This document shows, piece by piece, positions 52,905-62,235 of a stretch of DNA of 64,000 bases. Position 1 is the stretch's first letter, and every line of letters starts with the position of its first letter. Position numbers and translations under genes: made by a program. The notes under the pieces are model-generated. The model worked only from the letters and a program-made list of their open reading frames with translations. It was not told the DNA's origin and searched no databases. This DNA is from Actinopolymorpha pittospori (GTDB lineage: Bacteria > Actinomycetota > Actinomycetes > Propionibacteriales > Actinopolymorphaceae): the NCBI RefSeq assembly GCF_014873875.1, contig NZ_JADBEM010000001.1:806001-870000 (forward strand), given 5' to 3'.

Positions 52905-53572
52905 CATCCATGGCCGCGGTCTCATCGGGCAGGTGCTCGGTGTAGACGAGCCGGGAGAACCCGTCAACCGCCGAATGCAGGAACACGTACCCGACTTTGG
53001 CTCCACCGTTGTTCTTGGCTATGACGCGCTGCTTGGCGCTGGCGCGCCGGGCGGCCCGGTGGGCTTCGCTGTCGCGTCCATGGGCCCACCAGCCGCCGCC
53101 GTCGGGGATCCGGCCGACCTTCTTCACGTCCAGGTGGACCATGTGGCCGGGGTAGCGGGCGGTGATCGTGCCCGGCCGCCGGTTGCTGGTGCCAGTGGGG
53201 TCGAGGTCGCGGCGGCGGTTGATGCCCAACCGGACCAGCCAACGTCCCACCGTCGCCACAGAGATCCGATGACCCATCGCGGCCAGCTCGACCGCGATCT
53301 TCCGCGCGGACCACTTGTGTTCTCGCCGCCAGCCTTCGATCAGCTCCACCACCTGCGGCGGGATCTGGGACGGGCAGGAGTGCGGGGCGCTGGACCGGTA
53401 ACCGGTCGGCCAGCCCGGCCTCACCGGCAGCCCGGTAGCGATTCACCCACTTCGACAGACACTGACGTGACACGCCGGCTTCGGCGGCCACGTGAGCGAT
53501 CGGACGGGACTGGCACCGGGTAACTAGACGCAGCCGGCCGGCAGGAGTCAACGAGGCGCTAGCGTGTGACAC
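52905..53572 (-). pseudogene. IS481-family transposase, frameshifted and truncated
   Basis: ATG 53572: HASASLTPAGRLRLVTRCQ, AGVSRQCLSKWVNRYRAAGE (HTH), GLADR; then, after a 7-base duplication (CGGTTACCGGT, near 53400), another frame continues with SSAPHSCPSQIPPQVVELIE, MVHLDVKKVGRIPDGGGWW (first Asp) and FLHSAVDGFSRLVYTEHLP (second Asp). The catalytic Glu and C-terminus are missing at about 52905. Confidence 0.8.
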
Positions 53573-53699
53573 GAGGGGTAGGTCCCTTTCAGCGGAACAG
53601 GACGGTTGGTCGCACTTCCATCCTGCCGCCGGGTGATCTACCCCTCCCTCACACCCCGACCACCGTCAACAACTTCCCAATCGGGTTTGTCAAGCCGCT

Positions 53700-53979
53700 A
53701 GCGCGACCTGAGTAGGTGGCGCATGGAACTGTTCTCCGTCTCGGATCATTGCCCCACAGGACGTTGAGTTGCCGGCGTGCGAGCGCCAGCAGCGCTTGCT
53801 TGTGCATCGGGCCGCAGAAGACCATCCTGCGAGATCTCCAAGACATCGCTGATAAGAGCTAGGAGTTCGCCTTCGTCGTTCTTGACCCGCCGCGACAACA
53901 AGCGCTTGCCGTCTACGTCGATGACCACTGCGTGATGATGCGTCTTGCCGATGTCTACTCCGGCCCAGATCTGGGGCAC
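53700..53979 (-). pseudogene. IS110-family transposase, ends joined by deletion
   Basis: GTG-type start near 53979: VPQIWAGVDIGKTHHHAVVI, GKRLLSRRVKNDEGELLALI, the RuvC-like N-terminal DEDD domain with its first Asp. Then at about 53825 a shift to KQALLALARRQLNVLW, which is the very C-terminus of IS110 proteins. The rest of the catalytic and transposase_20 domains is deleted. Confidence 0.75.
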
Positions 53980-54526
53980 GGCCACCTCCGTGAGCTCGTC
54001 GAATTTGCGGACCCGCAGACGACCTCGCCGACGTTGTCCTACAGCAGCGATCGCAGTCGCATATCCCAATTGGCAGTCGAGTCGTCGCGGGGTTCCGGTG
54101 GCCAAGTTGTTGGAGCCATCACAGCGGCAACCTCATGACAGCCATGCCCGGAGCCCCTGGGCTCTCCGATCGTACGAAGGACCAGAGCAACCGCTACTAA
54201 GAGGTAGGACCTCATGATCCACAACAGCTAGTCACTATTCCGCGCCGGCTCCGCTCACTCGTTGACCGGCAGCTTCCCGACCGGCAAGACTTGGACCCGC
54301 ATGGTGGTCGCCCCGTCCGCTCGGCCGACTTCTCGATGTCGGAAGCGATCCCGCCCGCCCTCGCCTTCGGCAGCTCTTCGGCGACGACGATCCACTGCTG
54401 GTTCGGCGCGTTCTGCCGCCAGACGTTCCACACTTCCCGGTCGCCGTCCCCTGATCGGTGACCAGGCGCAGCCCGCGACCCTTCGGCCGCCACATGGCCT
54501 GCCTGCCGAAGGGGTGGCTGGCTGCA
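53980..54526. other. gene-free stretch between remnants
   Basis: No continuous coding sequence recognised. A minus-strand run (EVWNVWRQNAPNQQWIVVAE near 54400) is suggestive but isolated. Confidence 0.35.
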
Positions 54527-54946
54527 GTGAGCGAAGCCAAGATCTACCGCGCTGTCGCCGAACGCGAGGACGGGTGGTGGATCGTCACCGTCCCCGAACT
54601 CGCGCCGTGACCCAGGCCCGCCGAGTCGACCAGATCGAACACATGACCCGCGACCTCATCGCCGTGTGGCTCGAGGTGGACTACGACACCGTCGCGGTCG
54701 ACGTCAACGTGCAGATTCCCTGCCGATGGCAGGAGGAGTTCCGGGTGGTGGAGCAGGCACAGGCCGAGGCGGTGGCCGCTGCGGAGGCTGCGCCTCGTCA
54801 GATGCGCCTCCGCGTCCCTCCTCCACACCCAAGGCCTCACCGTCCGGGACGTCGGCTACCTGCTCGGTGTGTCGCCGCAGTGGGTGTCGCAGCTTCTACA
54901 GGACTCCCCCGGTTCCGATCAGCTCCCCCGACGCAAGGCGTCCTGA
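54527..54946 (+). pseudogene. HicB-like antitoxin-type protein, frameshifted
   Basis: From GTG 54527: SEAKIYRAVAEREDGWWIVT and VPELAP; the frame breaks near 54606 and continues VTQARRVDQIEHMTRDLIAV, WLEVDYDTVAVDVNVQI; a second break near 54800 leads to LHTQGLTVRDVGYLLGVSPQ and WVSQLL, a helix-turn-helix. This is the HicB layout of a partial RNase H-like fold plus a DNA-binding tail. No HicA toxin gene is adjacent. Confidence 0.65.
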
Positions 54947-54949
54947 CCC

Positions 54950-55070
54950 CGGACGCTCTACATCCAGCTCTTCTACGCCGGGCTCCTCGATCTCGACGAC
55001 CTGAGGCACTTCCGCCGGTGGGGTAGCCGCACACCCGGCCACCCCGAAGTCGCACCACCTACCAACTGGG
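54950..55070 (+). pseudogene. transketolase N-terminal fragment
   Basis: TPDALYIQLFYAGLLDLDDL, RHFRRWGSRTPGHPEVAPP match the stretch of transketolase between the substrate His and the GPLGQG motif, but only about 40 residues are present and the sequence ends in unrelated DNA. Confidence 0.5.
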
Positions 55071-55430
55071 CAGGGAAGTCGGCGCGGTGCGACCCCCGCC
55101 ACTGCCGGCTGACTCAGCGAAGTTCCACCTCGGTGGATGACCGCGACGTGCCGGCGGTGCGTGCGGCATCCTTCTCTGCACGTTCGGGGCGAACCACCCT
55201 CGCGGCCGCCGGGCGCGCCCCTGTGGAGGTGGGGCGGGGCGTCGGAAGGAACCCCGAGCGCTGATCAGCGATCCCAGCCGCACCTGGGACCGCGGTGCCG
55301 CTTCACTCAAGATTCGCGCAGTACGCAACAGTCTGTCGATCGGGTCCATGCTCGCGAAGAGGGTCGATCGGCTACCCCGAAGGATTCGGCGTGCGGCGGG
55401 CGGCGAGGCCGCCTTGTGGCGTGACGGACG

Positions 55431-55679
55431 TACCGCCTCGGCCAGCGCCGCCTGCTGATCCGGCACCGAGCACCGCACCATGGCGAACACCACGGCGTGC
55501 ATGCTCGCATCGGCGGCCGGCAGCAGTTCGGCTGTGCCGGCGTGAACTTCGACAGGCACGGGCGCCCTGGCCGCGGCAGCCTGGGACAACCCACGCAGCT
55601 GTACCTCCGGATCGATCGCCAACACCTGCTCGACCGTGGACGGGTAGTGCGCGAAGTTGGCGCCGTCACCGGACCCGAC
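55431..55679 (-). pseudogene. methyltransferase type 11 fragment
   Basis: VGSGDGANFAHYPSTVEQVL, AIDPEVQLRGLSQAAAARAP, VHAGTAELLPAADASMHAVV and FAMVRCSVPDQQAALAEAVR are motifs I to III of a class I SAM-dependent methyltransferase. Both ends are missing. Confidence 0.65.
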
Positions 55680-55961
55680 CTGCGAACCTGCCCACGGAGG
55701 CCCGCCAGCTGCGTCGACCGTCGGTCGCCCATGCCGCCTGCGTCCATGGCCCGCGCCAATCAGTCGCAGTAGACGACCGACGCCCAGGCCGCGGCGATTG
55801 CGCTCGTCGCGTCGATCGGGGGGCATCCGTGGCCAGCGCAGGTCACCGTCAACTAGCCCTTGACCAAGCGTGTCGGCTGGGCTGGATGGCCGTTTTCATA
55901 GGCAAAGGCCTTATCTTGCTGGGTTAGCGCTCACAACGCAGTCCGGCAAGAAAAGGCCTTT

Positions 55962-57551
55962 GTGGTGAAGAAGATATCGCATGTTCAGAGTCGGCGGAAC
56001 GCGGCGCGTCGACGACGCCGGGTTGCGGCGCGTCACGGGTTGGCGGGGCACTGGGGCGAACAGCCGTCCCCGATGCTGGGCTCGGGGACTGTGTCCTATG
56101 AGGTCGGCGGGAACCTCGACGCGACTTGTTTCGGCGGGATCGCCGCGGTGCACCGGCTGGTGACCAAGCTGGGCCTGGTTGACCAGATCAACGAGGGTCT
56201 GCACCTGTTGAAGGTGCACCTGCCCTACCACGAGTCCGACCATGTGCTGAACCTGACCTACAACGTGATGTGTGGCGGCACCCGCCTGGAAGACATCGAA
56301 GGCCTCCGGCACGACACCGCCTACATGAACGCCTTAGGCGCGGACCTGATCCCAGACCCCACCACGGCCGGGGACTTCTGCCGCCGCTTCGCCGAGACCG
56401 ATGTGGTGGAGTTGATGGAAGCGATCAACGCGGTCCGCCCACAGTTGTGGGCGGGTCGGGGAGGCGATCTGCTCGGCCCACTCGCCTACATCGACGCCGA
56501 TGGCACGATCGTCCCCACCTCCGGGCGCCGTAAGGCCGGCATGGACATGTCCTACAACCGGATCTGGGGGTATGCGCCGCTGATCGTGTCGCTGGCCAAC
56601 ACCAAGGAAGTGCTCTACCTGGTCAACCGGCCCGGCAACGCCCCCAGCCACCAGGACGCGGCGACCTGGATCGACAAGGCCATCGACCTCGTGCAACCGC
56701 ACGCACCACGGGTGTGTCTGCGCGGTGACACCGACTTCTCCCTGACCGCCCACTTCGACCGCTGGGCGGCCCGGGTCGACTTCGTCTTCGGCATGGACAA
56801 CAACCACGCGCTACGAACCCGCGCCGAGGCGCTGGCCGAGACCTGCTGGACCCGGCTGCATCGAGACGCCACCGCCCAGAACGCCACCGCCCAGAACGCC
56901 ACCGCCCAGAACGCCACCGCCCAGAACGCCACCGGCCAGAACGCCGCCGGCCAGATCCGGGCTCGCCGGGACAACCACAAGCAGGCCATCGTGGCCGAAC
57001 GCGGCTACCTCAACCTGGAGCTCAACTACGAAGACGTCGCCTGCTTTGACTACCAGCCCGGCAAGTGCGACCGCTCCTACCGGGTGGTCGCGCTGCGCAA
57101 GAACATCAGCCGCAGCCGCGGTGAGCAGGTGCTCATCGATGAGGTCCGCTACTTCTTCTACATCACCACCCGCACCGACCTGAGCGCCGAACAGGTCGTG
57201 GCCTGCGCCAACCAGCGCTGCGACCAGGAGAACATCATCGCAAGCCTCAAGTCCGGCGTCGGCGCACTGCGGGTGCCGCTGCACGACCTGGTCTCCAACT
57301 GGGCCTACATGGTCATCGCCGCGCTCGCCTGGAACATCAAGTCCTGGTTCGCGATGATGATGCACCGCAAAGCTGACCGCCGCGACTACATCCGCATGGA
57401 ATTCCGGCGCTTCTTCAACACCATCATCCTCATCCCCGCCATGGTGACCCGCCGAGCCCGCGCCATCACCATCCGACTCATCGGCTACAACCCCGCCCTG
57501 GACCGGCTCTTCACCGCCTGGAACACCACCGAACGAACCCGCTTCGGCTGA
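55962..57551 (+). CDS. IS1380-family transposase
   Basis: 529 residues, open throughout. IS1380 marks: SYEVGGNLDATCFGGIAAVH; HVLNLTYNVMCGGTRLEDIE; the first Asp in AYIDADGTIVPTSG; the second in CLRGDTDFSLTAHFDRW; YFFYITTRTDLSAEQVVACA; and RCDQENIIASLKSGVGAL, containing the catalytic Glu. An unusual insert of six DATAQ/NATAQ-type units (residues 302-331) lies between the second Asp and the Glu. The ends of the element were not identified with confidence. Confidence 0.92.
   Translation: MVKKISHVQSRRNAARRRRRVAARHGLAGHWGEQPSPMLGSGTVSYEVGGNLDATCFGGIAAVHRLVTKLGLVDQINEGLHLLKVHLPYHESDHVLNLTYNVMCGGTRLEDIEGLRHDTAYMNALGADLIPDPTTAGDFCRRFAETDVVELMEAINAVRPQLWAGRGGDLLGPLAYIDADGTIVPTSGRRKAGMDMSYNRIWGYAPLIVSLANTKEVLYLVNRPGNAPSHQDAATWIDKAIDLVQPHAPRVCLRGDTDFSLTAHFDRWAARVDFVFGMDNNHALRTRAEALAETCWTRLHRDATAQNATAQNATAQNATAQNATGQNAAGQIRARRDNHKQAIVAERGYLNLELNYEDVACFDYQPGKCDRSYRVVALRKNISRSRGEQVLIDEVRYFFYITTRTDLSAEQVVACANQRCDQENIIASLKSGVGALRVPLHDLVSNWAYMVIAALAWNIKSWFAMMMHRKADRRDYIRMEFRRFFNTIILIPAMVTRRARAITIRLIGYNPALDRLFTAWNTTERTRFG
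56865..56954 (+). repeat. in-frame 15-bp tandem repeat x6 inside the IS1380 transposase
   Basis: Six units of AACGCCACCGCCCAG or close variants encode (D/N)A(T/A)(A/G)Q. The middle copies are identical and the last two differ by single bases, a pattern of recent slippage expansion. Confidence 0.95.
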
Positions 57552-57996
57552 CCCACCCCAACCCCCACCCCCGGCCCGACAGCGCCTCACACCGCCGACC
57601 ACCACCGGCGGCGACCACGCCTGCCCAGACACCAAAAACCGGCGCCGAACACCCCCACACAGCCCCCGACCAGGCCACTCCGACCCCCCACCGACACCCT
57701 CAGACGTCCCACCGACATGCCCGACACGACAGCCGACATGATCAAATCGCCTTCGGCCACCGCCATCGAGCCGACTCGCTTATTTGAGGACTAGCGGTCG
57801 AACCGACCGGCCACCATCAGGTCGGCCCGCTGGTCGTGGTGGAGATCCGCGCCGAGATTGTGACCGAAGGGCCGGCGGTGGCGGCACGCTGTCCGAATGC
57901 TGCGGGTCCGGGACATCGCCCCCTATGAGGTGTCCCTAGACCTCGACTTGGGGGGTGATTGTGGGGTGACGATGGAAGCGGAGGGGGCGGACTGTT
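57552..57996. other. C-rich gap after the IS1380 gene
   Basis: Low-complexity C/A-rich sequence after the transposase, then about 200 bases with no gene. TTATTTGAGGACTAGCGG near 57780 is a possible right end of the element, not matched to a left end. Confidence 0.35.
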
Positions 57997-58206
57997 ATGG
58001 ATCATGCTCGGGACAGATACGACGCGAAGCTCTACCGAGTGACGGCCGAGTGCGGGCGGTGGAAGCTCAGTCAAGGGGATGAGGAGATCCTCTGGTTCGA
58101 CACCAAGGACGCTGCGGTCGAAGAGGGACGGAAGCGGGCCGGCGCGGATCGGCCATGCCAGCTCGTCATTCGTGACGGCACGATTGAGGTCGAAAACATC
58201 TTCTAG
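57997..58206 (+). CDS. DUF2188-type small protein
   Basis: 69 residues from ATG 57997, preceded by GGAGGGGGCGG. YRVTAECGRWKLSQGDEEIL, DTKDAAVEEGRKRAGADRPC and QLVIRDGTIEVEN fit the DUF2188 fold (a short double-stranded-RNA-binding-like sheet with a WxV and a LxIHxxDGxI pattern). Function unknown. It stands alone. Confidence 0.7.
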   Translation: MDHARDRYDAKLYRVTAECGRWKLSQGDEEILWFDTKDAAVEEGRKRAGADRPCQLVIRDGTIEVENIF

Positions 58207-58410
58207 CCCCTTCATCGACACTCGTTCGAGCCAGAGTGCAGTTGTGGGCGGCAGTGCAGGTGGGGCTGGTCTCAAGTCCGGGACGCACAGTCGATCCAGC
58301 GCGCCGTCTACGAACCACCACTGCAAGATCGAAGACGAGCCCGCCCCCAGAAGATCGTCTCCTTCGCATGGGGTAGCGCGTGAGACCGAGGGTCGCGCTG
58401 AGGATGAAGA

Positions 58411-58453
58411 CCGGTGTAGCCCCCGCACTCCTGGTGGGAGGGTGCTACACCGG
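58411..58453 (+). terminator. strong hairpin
   Basis: CCGGTGTAGC (58411-58420) and GCTACACCGG (58444-58453) are perfect 10-base arms, with an inner CTCC/GGGAG pairing. It lies 205 bases after the DUF2188 stop and could end that transcript or be a structured element. Confidence 0.45.
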
Positions 58454-59393
58454 CCGCTGTGAGCGGTGCACCGCGCTACGCCGAGCCCCCACGATCCGCT
58501 GGTCTGGCGCGTGTGCGTGGCTGTGCTCGCACCGCTTCTGGACCGACCTGACCGCCGTCGCCATCCCGGCGGGAGCGCGCCAGGTCGGCCTCACTGGGCG
58601 GACCCCCGTGAACGATCTCGAACAGACAAGCCGCGAGCGCGTGCCCGGGATCAACCCAGTGACGGTGATATCCGACCCCATGGCACCCTGGGTCCTCGCA
58701 AACCGGACCATCCCTCGTTGGGCCCGCAGTCATGCGCTCCCTTGTCGTCTTTCCGGCACTGTAGGCACCGGCACGTGTCTATAGAGCAGGAGACGACAGG
58801 CCCGAACCGGCCGGGACGTACGGTGTAAGCCTTTGCGGCCGCGGGTGCAGCCTTGATGAGTCCGCAGGGCAGCAGGTGCCGGGCAGCGGTACGACAGATG
58901 GTGAAGGTGCCCCGCCCGCCGACTGAAACGCGAGTCGAGCTCCCTTCCCGCCCATATCCGCCCACCGCAGGCCACCGCTCTTCGGGTCCCGGGCCAAGCG
59001 AGGTGTCTAAGGCCTCCGGCCCGGCGCCGACCACGCACCCAGTCTGCGGCGCGGGACGTGAGGAAGGCCGCCAGTCTCTTGGCGTCCTTCTTGGCCTGCG
59101 CCGCGGCGGTACCGGTAACGCGGATCCGCCGGCGTGGTGCCGAAGTCTTCGATCGGCGAACCTGCAGGTGGTATGCAGATCGTCGCGTCCGAACGTGCGG
59201 CGCTCAGGCGGCAAGTTCGCCGGGTGGGAGCACACTGGCCAGTACGGGATCGGCCATGACCTTGAGCGCACCCCCACGCCAGTCCCAGCCATCTGAGTGC
59301 GGCCGGGAGGAAGTCGGCGTAGCTCGGCGTCTCATCGTCCGTGGCGGGGCCGCGCACGGACAGCACGCACGGCCCCACCGTGATCTCCTTCGA
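58454..59393. other. 940-base stretch without a supported gene
   Basis: Open frames on both strands (for example a minus-strand frame with CRTAARHLLPCGLIKAA and SCSIDTCRCLQC around 58780-58920) might be remnants, but I cannot name a family. No repeat or RNA structure seen. Confidence 0.35.
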
Positions 59394-59735
59394 TCAGACG
59401 GCCGGGTCGTGCGGGAACTCGCGGACGTCCTGCGCGCAACGGCAGGCGACCGCGTTCTTTGCAGCCCACTCCAGGGCCGCCTCCTGGGTGGGGACGTCGA
59501 GGACCATCATGCCGCCGATGAACTCCTTGCTCTCCGGGTAGGGGCCGTCGGTGATCGTCCCGTCGGTGGCCACCACCTCGTACTCCGCGTCGAGGGGCAG
59601 GCCGCCAGCGAAGACGAAGACGCCGGCGTCCTTGGCCTCCTGGACCACCGCGTGGGCGTCCTTGGCCACGTCGGGCAGGTCCTCAGCGGAGACGTCCATC
59701 GCCCCGTTGTTGAACGAGATCAGGTACCGCGCCAT
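59394..59735 (-). CDS. YCII-related (DGPF-motif) protein
   Basis: 113 residues from ATG 59735, after AAGGAGTC. MARYLISFNNGAMDVSAEDL, GVFVFAGGLPLDAEYEVVAT and TDGPYPESKEFIGGMMVLDV contain the DGPF-like motif. Such proteins often stand beside ECF sigma factors of the SigJ/SIG41 type; none is present intact here. Its role is unknown, possibly small-molecule binding through an acidic pocket. Confidence 0.85.
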   Translation of the reverse strand: MARYLISFNNGAMDVSAEDLPDVAKDAHAVVQEAKDAGVFVFAGGLPLDAEYEVVATDGTITDGPYPESKEFIGGMMVLDVPTQEAALEWAAKNAVACRCAQDVREFPHDPAV

Positions 59736-59849
59736 CTCATGACTCCTTGTCCCGGCGGCCACCTCTACCTGCTACGAACGCCTCGCCCCGAATCCGACAG
59801 GCTGCCGATAGAAAACACGGGACCTCCGCCGCCAGCGGTCGCCGTCACG

Positions 59850-60140
59850 CGCTCGGCGGCAGCTCGACGCAACCGCGGAGCTCGAGCGGATCAAGCTCAA
59901 TGACGAGGACATGGAGCAGGCCGCGCAGCTCCTCGCGGACCTGTGGATCGTCCTGCACGCGTACGGCGCGTTCGACGGCTGCATGGCGGACGTCGCCAAT
60001 GTCCCCAAATGGGCGGTCCTGACGACCCAGGCCGTGAGGCGTCACGACCGCGCTCTCGCGGCAGTCGCTGACCCGGCGACCTACAACCCCTTCGTGATCT
60101 CTGGCCCCTTGGCGCATCCTGCCGTTGGGCAGACCCGCTC
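59850..60140 (+). other. possible coding remnant
   Basis: ELERIKLNDEDMEQAAQLLA, DLWIVLHAYGAFDGCMADVA and RRHDRALAAVADPATYNPFV read as a plausible protein in one frame, but there is no convincing start and I do not recognise it. Confidence 0.3.
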
Positions 60141-60203
60141 AAGGCCGCGGAACAGGCAGGGGATGGGAAAGCTCAACGGGATCGATGACGCGACATTCCG
60201 AGA

Positions 60204-61565
60204 TCAATGTTCGTCGTTCTCTGCCTTCCCGCCGCTCAGGCATCTTTCCTCCGTGGCCTGGCTTGGCTCGTAAACGTCTGGGATGCCGTCGTTGTCGTGG
60301 TCAGCTGTTTCGGCTTCTTGAAGGAGGCGGTAGGTGCGGTTGCGCAGGCGGAGGAAGCCCGTCGCGATGAGTGCCGCGGCAAGTGAGCCGGTCAGGACAG
60401 CGATCTTGACGTGGTTTTCGCGTTGGCTTCCGATCCCGAAGGCCAGTTCTCCGATGAGCAGGGACACGGTGAAGCCGATGCCGGCCAGGATGGACAGTCC
60501 GACGACGTCGATCCAGGCCAGGCCCTCGTCGAGACTGGCTCGTGTGAAGTGGGCTACCAGCCAGGTAGCTGCCAGGATGCCGATCGGCTTGCCTGCGAGG
60601 AGCCCGATGATGATGCCCACCGCGATCGGGTCGGTCAGGGATGTCGCCAGGCCATTGATTCCACCGATGGTGACGCCTGCGGACAGTAGCGCGAAGAGCG
60701 GCACGGCAAACCCGGCAGAGAGCGGCCGGAAGCGGTGTTCGAAGTGTTCAGCCAGGCCAGGGCCGTCTTCTGGGCCACCGGCCTTGTGGCGCCGCGCGAC
60801 CGGCACCGCAAAGGCCAACAGCACCCCGGCAACCGTGGCATGTACCCCTGAGGCGTGCACGAGCGCCCAGGTGGCGACCGCCAAGGGAAGCAGCAGCCAC
60901 CACGAGCGGACCCGACGCTGCACCAGAACCGTGAAGATCACGAGCGGGGCCAGTGCCGCCAGCAATGGGATGGCTGAGAGGTGGTCGGTGTAGAAGATGG
61001 CGATGATGAGGATGGCCAGCAGGTCGTCGACGACGGCGAGGGTGAGCAGGAAGGTGCGCAGCGCGGAGGGCAGGTGACGGCCGATGACGGCGAGCACCGC
61101 CAAGGCGAAGGCGATGTCGGTTGCTGTGGGGATGGCCCAGCCCTTGCCCGCGCCGCTGCCGGTATCGAGGTTGACCAGCGTGTACAACAGGGCTGGGACG
61201 ATCACTCCGCCGATCGCGGCGGCGATCGGCACGGCCGCCCGGCGCGGATCGCGCAGGTCCCCAGCCACGAACTCTCGCTTGAGTTCAAGCCCGGCGACGA
61301 AGAAGAAGATCGCCAGGAGTCCGTCCGCGGCCCATGCAGCGACTGTGAGATCCAGGTGCAAGGCTGCCGGGCCGAACGTAAAGTCGCGAACGGCCTCATA
61401 GGTGCCCGCCCATGGCGAGTTCGCCCAGATCAGGGCAACCACCGCACCCGCCAGGAGCAGTGCGCCGCCGATGGTCTCCTGGCGCAGGATATCCGCGATG
61501 CGACGGGCCTCGCCCCACGAACTCCTGGCGAATAGGCGCGGCGAGAGACGCGGACCGTTGGTCAT
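60204..61565 (-). CDS. nhaA: Na+/H+ antiporter NhaA with an acidic C-terminal tail
   Basis: 453 residues from ATG 61565; the frame extends 30 codons upstream but [12 protein letters not shown] fits the family start. Twelve membrane segments. The two ion-binding Asp residues lie in [16 protein letters not shown]; other marks are [19 protein letters not shown] and [20 protein letters not shown]. It exchanges external protons for internal sodium. The tail carries [12 protein letters not shown] (422-433), a Ca-binding-like loop unusual for NhaA. Divergent from a CBS protein/NhaD-type permease pair. Confidence 0.93.
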   Translation of the reverse strand: MTNGPRLSPRLFARSSWGEARRIADILRQETIGGALLLAGAVVALIWANSPWAGTYEAVRDFTFGPAALHLDLTVAAWAADGLLAIFFFVAGLELKREFVAGDLRDPRRAAVPIAAAIGGVIVPALLYTLVNLDTGSGAGKGWAIPTATDIAFALAVLAVIGRHLPSALRTFLLTLAVVDDLLAILIIAIFYTDHLSAIPLLAALAPLVIFTVLVQRRVRSWWLLLPLAVATWALVHASGVHATVAGVLLAFAVPVARRHKAGGPEDGPGLAEHFEHRFRPLSAGFAVPLFALLSAGVTIGGINGLATSLTDPIAVGIIIGLLAGKPIGILAATWLVAHFTRASLDEGLAWIDVVGLSILAGIGFTVSLLIGELAFGIGSQRENHVKIAVLTGSLAAALIATGFLRLRNRTYRLLQEAETADHDNDGIPDVYEPSQATEERCLSGGKAENDEH

Positions 61566-61788
61566 GGAGTCTCCGTTTCGGGGTCGGGACAGCCAATTGC
61601 CGACCAGACTTCCCGGCGCACCTGACATCACCCTATGGGACAGGCGCCAACCCACTGCGCGGCGGTGGCGTCCGCGGCTGGATCATGTCCACCGCGGCGA
61701 GAGGAGATGGCTATGCAGTAGGCTCCAGCCCTGGTGTGCCGGGAAGTCTGGTCGGCGTTGATAGTGGCGACGGCGAAGGAGCTTTCCG
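61566..61788. promoter_or_regulatory. divergent promoter region between nhaA and the CBS gene
   Basis: 223 bases shared by nhaA and the CBS-permease pair. No clear palindrome or consensus promoter stands out. A GAAGGAGC site lies just before the CBS start. Confidence 0.4.
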
Positions 61789-62235
61789 ATGCGGGCACGA
61801 GATTTGGTCGCGGACTTCCCAACCGTCCGTGTGGATACTCCGGTCCTCGAGGCTGCCCGTTTGTTGGCGGGTCAGGATCTGCCGGGTCTGGTGGTGGTGG
61901 ATCACAGGGGCAGGCCGGTCACCGTGTTGCCGGGGACGCAAGTGCTGCGGCTGGGGGTCCCGGCCTACTGCCAGGAGGATCCGGCGCTGGCCCGTGTGGT
62001 GGATGAGGCGCACGCCGACGTCTTTCTGCGGGAGTTGGCTGATCGAACGGTGGCGGAGTGTCTGCCTGAACGGCCGCGTGAGCTTCCGGTGGTCGACTCC
62101 GACGCGACGGTCCTGGAGATCGCCGCGTTGATGGCACGCACCCGCAGCCCGCTCGTCGCGGTGGTGGACCAAGCCGGAGCGCTGTCAGGTGTGGTCACCC
62201 TGGATGCGTTGCTGGACCGGATGCTGGCGACGTGA
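61789..62235 (+). CDS. CBS-domain protein
   Basis: 148 residues, two CBS motifs: MRARDLVADFPTVRVDTPVL with GLVVVDHRGRPVTVLPG (about 1-60) and LPVVDSDATVLEIAALMART with SPLVAVVDQAGALSGVVTLD (about 97-145). CBS pairs bind adenine nucleotides and often gate transporters. It overlaps the next gene by four bases (GTGA), so a regulatory partnership with that permease is likely. Confidence 0.9.
   Translation: MRARDLVADFPTVRVDTPVLEAARLLAGQDLPGLVVVDHRGRPVTVLPGTQVLRLGVPAYCQEDPALARVVDEAHADVFLRELADRTVAECLPERPRELPVVDSDATVLEIAALMARTRSPLVAVVDQAGALSGVVTLDALLDRMLAT

Noticed and set aside
56865-56954. CRISPR array
   Set aside because: The units are 15 bp with no spacers and lie in frame inside a transposase gene; no cas genes are in the window.
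58651-59292. 213-residue minus-strand frame
   Set aside because: Contains a few Cys-rich stretches but no recognisable domain, no good start and composition of non-coding high-GC DNA.
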